Source: Halodurantibacterium daqingensis
GTDB lineage: Bacteria > Pseudomonadota > Alphaproteobacteria > Rhodobacterales > Rhodobacteraceae
Length of the DNA stretch: 64,000 nt
Direction: 5' to 3'
Assembly: GCF_042666235.1 (NCBI RefSeq)
Contig: NZ_JBHTFQ010000002.1
Location: forward strand, 248,001-312,000
In this document: positions 59,364 to 64,000 of the stretch, piece by piece
Layout: each line of letters begins with the position of its first letter
Numbering within the stretch: the stretch's first letter is position 1
Position numbers and translations under genes: made by a program
Notes under the pieces: generated by a model
Told to the model about the DNA's origin: nothing
Seen by the model: only the letters and a program-made list of their open reading frames with translations
Databases searched by the model: none

Positions 59364-60017
59364 TCAGCGGGTGCCTTCGGTCAGGCGGCGCTTCACATAG
59401 CTGGTGACGCTGCCGATCATCGTATCCATGTGTGGATCCTGAAAGAAGTGGTCCGCGCCCTCGATCTGTTCGTGGGTGACGGTAATCCCCTTCTGTTCGT
59501 GCAGCTTGTTGACCAGGTTCACCGTGTCGCGCGGCGGGGCGACGCGGTCGGCGGTGCCGTTGATCACCAGCCCTGACGAGGGGCAGGGCGCGAGGAAGCT
59601 GAAATCATACATGTTCGCCGGCGGCGATACCGAGACGAAGCCGGTAATCTCGGGGCGGCGCATCAGAAGCTGCATGCCGATCCACGCGCCAAAGCTGAAG
59701 CCGGCCACCCAGCAATGCTTGGCGTTCTGGTTCATCGACTGGAGGTAATCGAGCGCCGAGGCGGCATCCGACAGTTCGCCGATGCCCTGATCGTATTCGC
59801 CCTGGCTGCGCCCCACGCCGCGGAAGTTGAAGCGCAGCACCGTGAAGCCCAGATTGTAGAAGGCATAATGCAGGTTGTAGACAACCTTGTTGTTCATCGT
59901 GCCGCCGAACTGGGGATGCGGATGCAGCACGATGGCGATCGGGGCGTCTCGTTCCTTCTGGGGATGGTAACGGCCTTCAAGGCGCCCTTCCGGGCCGGGG
60001 AAGATGACCTCGGGCAT
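59364..60017 (-). CDS. Alpha/beta hydrolase
   Basis: This 217-residue serine hydrolase-fold protein has the oxyanion strand IVLHPHPQFGGTM, the nucleophile elbow GFSFGAW, and a late acid/His pair (NGTADRV, GADHFF). This small-hydrolase type is common beside iscR/suf in Rhodobacteraceae as I recall, but its substrate is unknown. The start at 60017 gives MPEVIFPGPEGRLEG with a weak AGGCGAG site. It is divergent from iscR. Confidence 0.85.
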   Translation of the reverse strand: MPEVIFPGPEGRLEGRYHPQKERDAPIAIVLHPHPQFGGTMNNKVVYNLHYAFYNLGFTVLRFNFRGVGRSQGEYDQGIGELSDAASALDYLQSMNQNAKHCWVAGFSFGAWIGMQLLMRRPEITGFVSVSPPANMYDFSFLAPCPSSGLVINGTADRVAPPRDTVNLVNKLHEQKGITVTHEQIEGADHFFQDPHMDTMIGSVTSYVKRRLTEGTR

Positions 60018-60066
60018 AAGTCTCGCCTGTCTTTCCTGTCTCATGCCGATTTCGACGCGACATTTC

Positions 60067-60102
60067 TTGACGCATTCGCTCGGACAATCTAGAACTGTTC
60101 TA
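60067..60102 (+). promoter_or_regulatory. iscR-suf promoter with palindromic operator
   Basis: TTGACG (60067-60072), 17 nt and TAGAAC (60090-60095) form the promoter. The 13-bp palindrome TAGAAC-T-GTTCTA (60090-60102) covers the -10 and initial transcribed region. A near-identical palindrome occurs inside the downstream desulfurase gene. IscR autoregulation is the obvious hypothesis. Confidence 0.7.
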
Positions 60103-60183
60103 AATCCGGTCTCGGCCGGCCTGGATGCTTTGGGACTTAAGCAGCCTGCCGCGCAAGGTCAATCTCTTTGGTGAGGACATGCG

Positions 60184-60645
60184 ATGAAACTCTCGACGAA
60201 GGGCCGCTATGCGATGGTGGCACTTGCCGACCTGGCCGCAGCCAAGGGTGACGGGCTGGTATCGCTGGCCGAAATCTCGCGGCGGCAGGATATTTCGCTG
60301 CCCTATCTCGAACAGCTGTTCGTCAAGCTGCGCCGGGCGGGGCTGGTTGAATCGGTCCGCGGGCCCGGGGGCGGTTATCGCCTGGCGCGATCGGCCGATG
60401 CGATCCGGGTCAGCGAGATCTTCGAGGCGGTCGACGAGACGGTCAGCGCCATGCACCAGGGGGCGGGCGCGTCGGGCGGCTTGTCGGGCACACGGGCGCA
60501 ATCCATGACGAATCGACTGTGGGAAAGCCTCTCGGCCCATGTCTTCGTGTTTCTGCACCAGACGCGGCTGGCGGATGTCGTCAACAACGGCCTGACGCCC
60601 TGTCCGGCGGTGCCGTCCCTGTTTCAGGTGGTGGACGAGCCATGA
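60184..60645 (+). CDS. iscR: Rrf2 family regulator IscR (single-cysteine type)
   Basis: This 153-residue Rrf2-type winged-helix regulator has the N-terminal MKLSTKGRYAMVALADLA and the recognition region LVESVRGPGGGYRLAR. E. coli IscR has three cluster cysteines in the middle; here that loop (MHQGAGASGG) has none, and the only cysteine is Cys140 near the C-terminus. Rhodobacter IscR is known to work with a single conserved cysteine, so a [2Fe-2S] sensor with unusual ligands is likely. It heads the SUF operon and overlaps the desulfurase gene (ATGA). Confidence 0.93.
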   Translation: MKLSTKGRYAMVALADLAAAKGDGLVSLAEISRRQDISLPYLEQLFVKLRRAGLVESVRGPGGGYRLARSADAIRVSEIFEAVDETVSAMHQGAGASGGLSGTRAQSMTNRLWESLSAHVFVFLHQTRLADVVNNGLTPCPAVPSLFQVVDEP

Positions 60646-61688
60646 GAACCCGGGTCTATCTGGACCACAACGCCACGGCGCCGCTGCTGCCCGAAGCGCG
60701 GGCGGCGATGATCGCGGCGATGGATCTGCTGGGCAATCCGTCCTCGGTTCATGCCGAGGGCCGCGCGGCCAAGGCGGTGATCGAACGTGCCCGTGCGCAG
60801 GTGGCCGCGGCGCTGGGGGCGGAAGGGGCGGATATCGTCTTTACCTCGGGGGCGACCGAGGCGGCGGGCCTTGCACTGGCGGGGCGCAGCTTGCGGACCG
60901 CGCCGGTGGAACATGACGCGGTCGCGGCCTGGACCACGCCAGATCTGGCGGTGGACGGGCAGGGCCTTGTGCAGGTTGCCGACCCCGCGCGCACGGCGCT
61001 GCAGATCGCCAATTCGGAAACCGGCGTGATCCAGGATCTGCCAAAGGGGCTGGCGGTCTCGGATCTGAGCCAGGGCTTCGGCAAGCTGCCGATCGCCTTC
61101 AACTGGCTCGGCTGCGACATGGGGCTGGTTTCGGCGCACAAGCTGGGCGGACCGAAGGGCGTGGGCGCCCTTGTCCTGCGGCGCGGGCTGGATGTGACGG
61201 CCCAGATCCGCGGCGGCGGCCAGGAGATGGGCCGCCGATCGGGGACCGAGAATGTGATCGGCATCGCGGGCTTCGGCGCCGCGGCCGAGGCCGCCGCCCG
61301 GGCACTTGCCGATGGCGTCTGGTCGCGGGTTGACGAACTTAGAAATATTCTAGAAACCGCTCTGGAATCAGAGGCGGAAGGGATTACTTTTGCAGGCAAG
61401 GCTACGGGCCGGCTTCCGAACACCACCTGTATCGTCACCCCCGGCTGGAAGGGCGAAACGCAGGTGATGCAGATGGATCTGGCCGGTTTCGCGGTTTCGG
61501 CGGGGTCGGCCTGTTCCAGTGGCAAGGTCCGGGCAAGCCGGGTCCTGCAGGCGATGGGCTTTGATGACGTTGCGGCCGCTTCGGCGATCCGCGTGTCGCT
61601 TGGCCCTGCCACGACCGAAGATGAGGTGCTGCGCTTCTGCGAGGCGTGGCTGGCCCAATACCGGAAGTTCCGGGCGCGGGCGGCATGA
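60642..61688 (+). CDS. Cysteine desulfurase (NifS/IscS class)
   Basis: This 348-residue PLP enzyme releases sulfur from cysteine for Fe-S assembly. The N-terminus is VYLDHNATAPLLPEA. The PLP lysine is in VSAHKLGGPKG, and the sulfur-carrying cysteine is in SAGSACSSGKV, the class I loop. It overlaps iscR by 4 nt and precedes sufB by 44 nt. A short A+T-rich pocket at about 61330-61360, with rare codons AGA and CTA, contains a palindrome like the operator of the operon promoter. Length is slightly below the roughly 400 residues of IscS. Confidence 0.92.
   Translation: MRTRVYLDHNATAPLLPEARAAMIAAMDLLGNPSSVHAEGRAAKAVIERARAQVAAALGAEGADIVFTSGATEAAGLALAGRSLRTAPVEHDAVAAWTTPDLAVDGQGLVQVADPARTALQIANSETGVIQDLPKGLAVSDLSQGFGKLPIAFNWLGCDMGLVSAHKLGGPKGVGALVLRRGLDVTAQIRGGGQEMGRRSGTENVIGIAGFGAAAEAAARALADGVWSRVDELRNILETALESEAEGITFAGKATGRLPNTTCIVTPGWKGETQVMQMDLAGFAVSAGSACSSGKVRASRVLQAMGFDDVAAASAIRVSLGPATTEDEVLRFCEAWLAQYRKFRARAA
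61340..61352. promoter_or_regulatory. Intragenic copy of the suf operator palindrome
   Basis: TAGAA-ATA-TTCTA is a perfect 13-bp palindrome matching TAGAA-N3-TTCTA at the operon promoter (60090-60102). TTGACG lies just upstream (61330-61335), and TAGAAA (61351-61356) follows at 15 nt, a possible internal promoter. The surrounding codons are unusually A+T-rich for this gene. Confidence 0.5.
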
Positions 61689-61732
61689 GGACGCGCGGTG
61701 GGGACCGCGCAGAACGGAAAGTGGGTAACGAC

Positions 61733-63253
61733 ATGGCAGCTTTGGAAGCGGAAGTCCGCGAGGGCGTCGATCGCGAAACGGTCGAAGCCGTCCAGGCGAT
61801 GGCCGGCAAGTACAAGCACGGCTGGGAAACCGAGATCGAGATGGAGTTCGCGCCCAAGGGGCTGAGCGAGGATATCGTGCGCCTCATCTCGGAAAAGAAC
61901 GGCGAACCGGAGTGGATGCTTGACTGGCGTCTGGCCGCGTATCGCCGCTGGGTGCAGATGGAAGAGCCCCGCTGGGCGATGCTCAACTATCCCGAGATCG
62001 ACTATCAGGACCAGTATTACTACGCCAAGCCGAAAAGCATGGCCGAGAAGCCCAAGTCGCTGGACGAGGTCGACCCCAAGCTGCTGGCCACCTATGAAAA
62101 GCTGGGCATCCCGCTGAAGGAACAGATGATCCTTGCGGGCGTCGAGGGTGCGGAAAACGCCCCCGCCGAAGGGCGCAAGGTTGCGGTCGATGCGGTCTTT
62201 GACAGCGTGTCCCTGGGCACGACCTTCAAGGATGAACTCGCCAAGGCCGGGGTGATCTTCTGCTCGATCTCGGAAGCGATCCGCGAACATCCCGAACTGG
62301 TCAGGAAATACATCGGCTCGGTCGTGCCGCAGTCCGACAACTTCTTCGCGACGCTGAATTCGGCGGTGTTTTCCGACGGCTCGTTCGTCTACATCCCCGA
62401 GGGCGTGCGCTGCCCGATGGAGCTGTCGACCTATTTCCGGATCAATGCCGAGAATACCGGTCAGTTCGAACGCACGCTGATCATCGCCGACAAGGGCGCC
62501 TATGTCAGCTATCTGGAAGGTTGCACCGCGCCCAAGCGGGATACCCATCAGCTTCACGCTGCGGTGGTCGAGATTGTCGTGCTGGACGATGCCGAGGTCA
62601 AGTATTCCACCGTCCAGAACTGGTATCCGGGCGACGAGGAAGGCCGTGGTGGCATCTACAACTTCGTGACCAAGCGCGCCGACTGCCGGGGCGACCGCTC
62701 CAAGGTGATGTGGACCCAGGTGGAAACCGGCTCGGCCATCACCTGGAAATACCCCTCGTGCATCCTGCGGGGCGATGACAGCCAGGGCGAATTCTACTCG
62801 ATCGCCATCGCGAACAACATGCAGCAGGCCGATACCGGCACCAAGATGATCCATCTGGGCAAGAACACCCGCAGCCGGATCGTCTCGAAGGGGATCAGTG
62901 CGGGCCGTGCCCAGAACACCTATCGCGGACTGGTGACGATGCATCCGCGCGCCAAGAACAGCCGCAACTATACCCAGTGTGACAGCCTGCTGATCGGCGA
63001 TCAGTGCGGCGCGCATACGGTGCCCTATATCGAGGTCAAGAACAATTCGAGCCGGGTGGAACACGAGGCGACCACGTCGAAGGTGGATGACGACCAGCTG
63101 TTCTACTGCCGGTCGCGGGGCATGGACGAGGAAGAGGCGGTCGCCCTGGTGGTGAACGGCTTCTGCAAGGAAGTGCTGCAGGCCCTGCCGATGGAATTTG
63201 CGATGGAAGCGCAGGCGCTGGTGGCGATCAGCCTTGAAGGCAGCGTCGGCTGA
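61733..63253 (+). CDS. sufB: Fe-S cluster assembly protein SufB
   Basis: This 506-residue scaffold subunit assembles clusters in the SufBC2D complex in the cytoplasm. Conserved parts are PEGVRCPMELSTYFRIN, YLEGCTAPKRD, ITWKYPSCILRGDDS and TYRGLVTMHPRAKNSRNYTQCDSLL (cluster-ligand region, His and Cys). The start at 61733 follows a weak GTGGGTAA site. The stop overlaps a small membrane protein gene, and sufC follows. Confidence 0.96.
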   Translation: MAALEAEVREGVDRETVEAVQAMAGKYKHGWETEIEMEFAPKGLSEDIVRLISEKNGEPEWMLDWRLAAYRRWVQMEEPRWAMLNYPEIDYQDQYYYAKPKSMAEKPKSLDEVDPKLLATYEKLGIPLKEQMILAGVEGAENAPAEGRKVAVDAVFDSVSLGTTFKDELAKAGVIFCSISEAIREHPELVRKYIGSVVPQSDNFFATLNSAVFSDGSFVYIPEGVRCPMELSTYFRINAENTGQFERTLIIADKGAYVSYLEGCTAPKRDTHQLHAAVVEIVVLDDAEVKYSTVQNWYPGDEEGRGGIYNFVTKRADCRGDRSKVMWTQVETGSAITWKYPSCILRGDDSQGEFYSIAIANNMQQADTGTKMIHLGKNTRSRIVSKGISAGRAQNTYRGLVTMHPRAKNSRNYTQCDSLLIGDQCGAHTVPYIEVKNNSSRVEHEATTSKVDDDQLFYCRSRGMDEEEAVALVVNGFCKEVLQALPMEFAMEAQALVAISLEGSVG

Positions 63254-63480
63254 TGCGTGACGACCGATCCCTGGCCGCGACCTTTCGGCGCGGCTGGAAC
63301 GGGTCGGTGCGGGCGCTGCTGCTGGGGGCGCTGCTGGCCTTGTGCCTGTCGCTGCCCTTCGCGGTGCTGATGTCACTTTTCACTTCCCTCGGCCCCGCCG
63401 CCCTCACGGTGCTGGCGGGGGTTCTTCAGGGAAGTCTGGGCATTCTTTTCGCCGGCATTCTGGTCCGGCGGGGTTACTGA
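63253..63480 (+). CDS. Small two-helix membrane protein inside the suf operon
   Basis: This 75-residue protein starts within the sufB stop codon (TGATG), so it is translationally coupled. It has a basic N-terminus (residues 1-18) and two hydrophobic helices (about 20-42 and 48-70), ending in VRRGY. I recognise no family. Position between sufB and sufC suggests a link to SUF assembly or its membrane association, but that is inference; it may also simply ride along. Codon use matches its neighbours. Confidence 0.72.
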   Translation: MRDDRSLAATFRRGWNGSVRALLLGALLALCLSLPFAVLMSLFTSLGPAALTVLAGVLQGSLGILFAGILVRRGY

Positions 63481-63524
63481 ACAAGGGCGCAGGGCGCCGA
63501 ACGAATGATGCGGAGAGACTGAAG

Positions 63525-64000
<476 letters not shown>

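Overview
The window is a high-GC chromosome segment from an alphaproteobacterium, almost certainly family Rhodobacteraceae. The evidence is the gene repertoire and order: IscR with a single cysteine ahead of a cysteine desulfurase and SufBC, argC-ccmE-endolysin-holin-ccmFH, paired GAPDH genes, a GTTC-N7-GTTC LexA box, and a fused indolepyruvate ferredoxin oxidoreductase. There are no rRNA genes, transposases, integrases or CRISPR arrays. Three tRNAs are present: two identical tRNA-Asp and one tRNA-Pro. Nearly everything is core metabolism and housekeeping, so the novelty lies mainly in RNA elements, regulatory sites and small proteins.

Layout. 1-2745: end of a Mn/Zn/Fe-type ABC importer with two permeases that both carry a winged-helix-like tail. 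2770-5560: tandem tRNA-Asp and two GAPDH genes around a 46-residue membrane peptide, with palindromic operators near both GAPDH genes. 5897-12652: transketolase, a coiled-coil/ZapA pair, Grx4-BolA and PurL. 12846-18445: a candidate small RNA, a LysR regulator divergent from indolepyruvate ferredoxin oxidoreductase, and an acyltransferase. 18449-25308: murI, argC and a cytochrome c maturation operon that contains an endolysin-holin pair. 25956-32350: gltA, gltX, comEC and lexA. 32361-42515: molybdopterin genes joined to trpGDC, then trpE after a PpiD-type chaperone. 42595-51745: aminotransferase, gpt, fabI, pdxH, a double cold-shock protein, infC with an apparent AUA start, and smaller proteins. 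51185-53741: ilvBN behind a complete transcription attenuator. 53885-58856: Ate, a DUF2852 gene with paired operators, a prolyl-tRNA editing protein and glnE. 60067-64000: the SUF iron-sulfur operon, cut by the window end inside sufC.

How the parts connect. Iron-sulfur assembly and iron sensing are represented by Grx4-BolA, IscR and SUF. Amino-acid supply (trp, ilv, argC, gltA, glnE) is interleaved with translation genes (gltX, infC, tRNAs). LexA, ComEC and the endolysin-holin pair are all functions that, in Rhodobacter capsulatus, are linked to gene transfer agent production or uptake; no GTA structural genes are visible here.

Most unusual features. (1) A roughly 70-nt structured repeat occurs three times in spacers, with two conserved sequence boxes and two hairpins whose sequences differ between copies while pairing is kept. 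(2) A roughly 76-nt candidate small RNA has its own promoter and terminator and an exposed CCUCCC. (3) A Leu/Ile/Val-controlled attenuator precedes ilvB. (4) A palindrome over the suf promoter has a near-copy inside the cysteine desulfurase gene. (5) Two 19-bp operators bracket the promoter of a DUF2852 gene. (6) ccmF, glnE and the cold-shock gene appear to be leaderless. Several spacers of 300-760 nt hold no recognisable gene.
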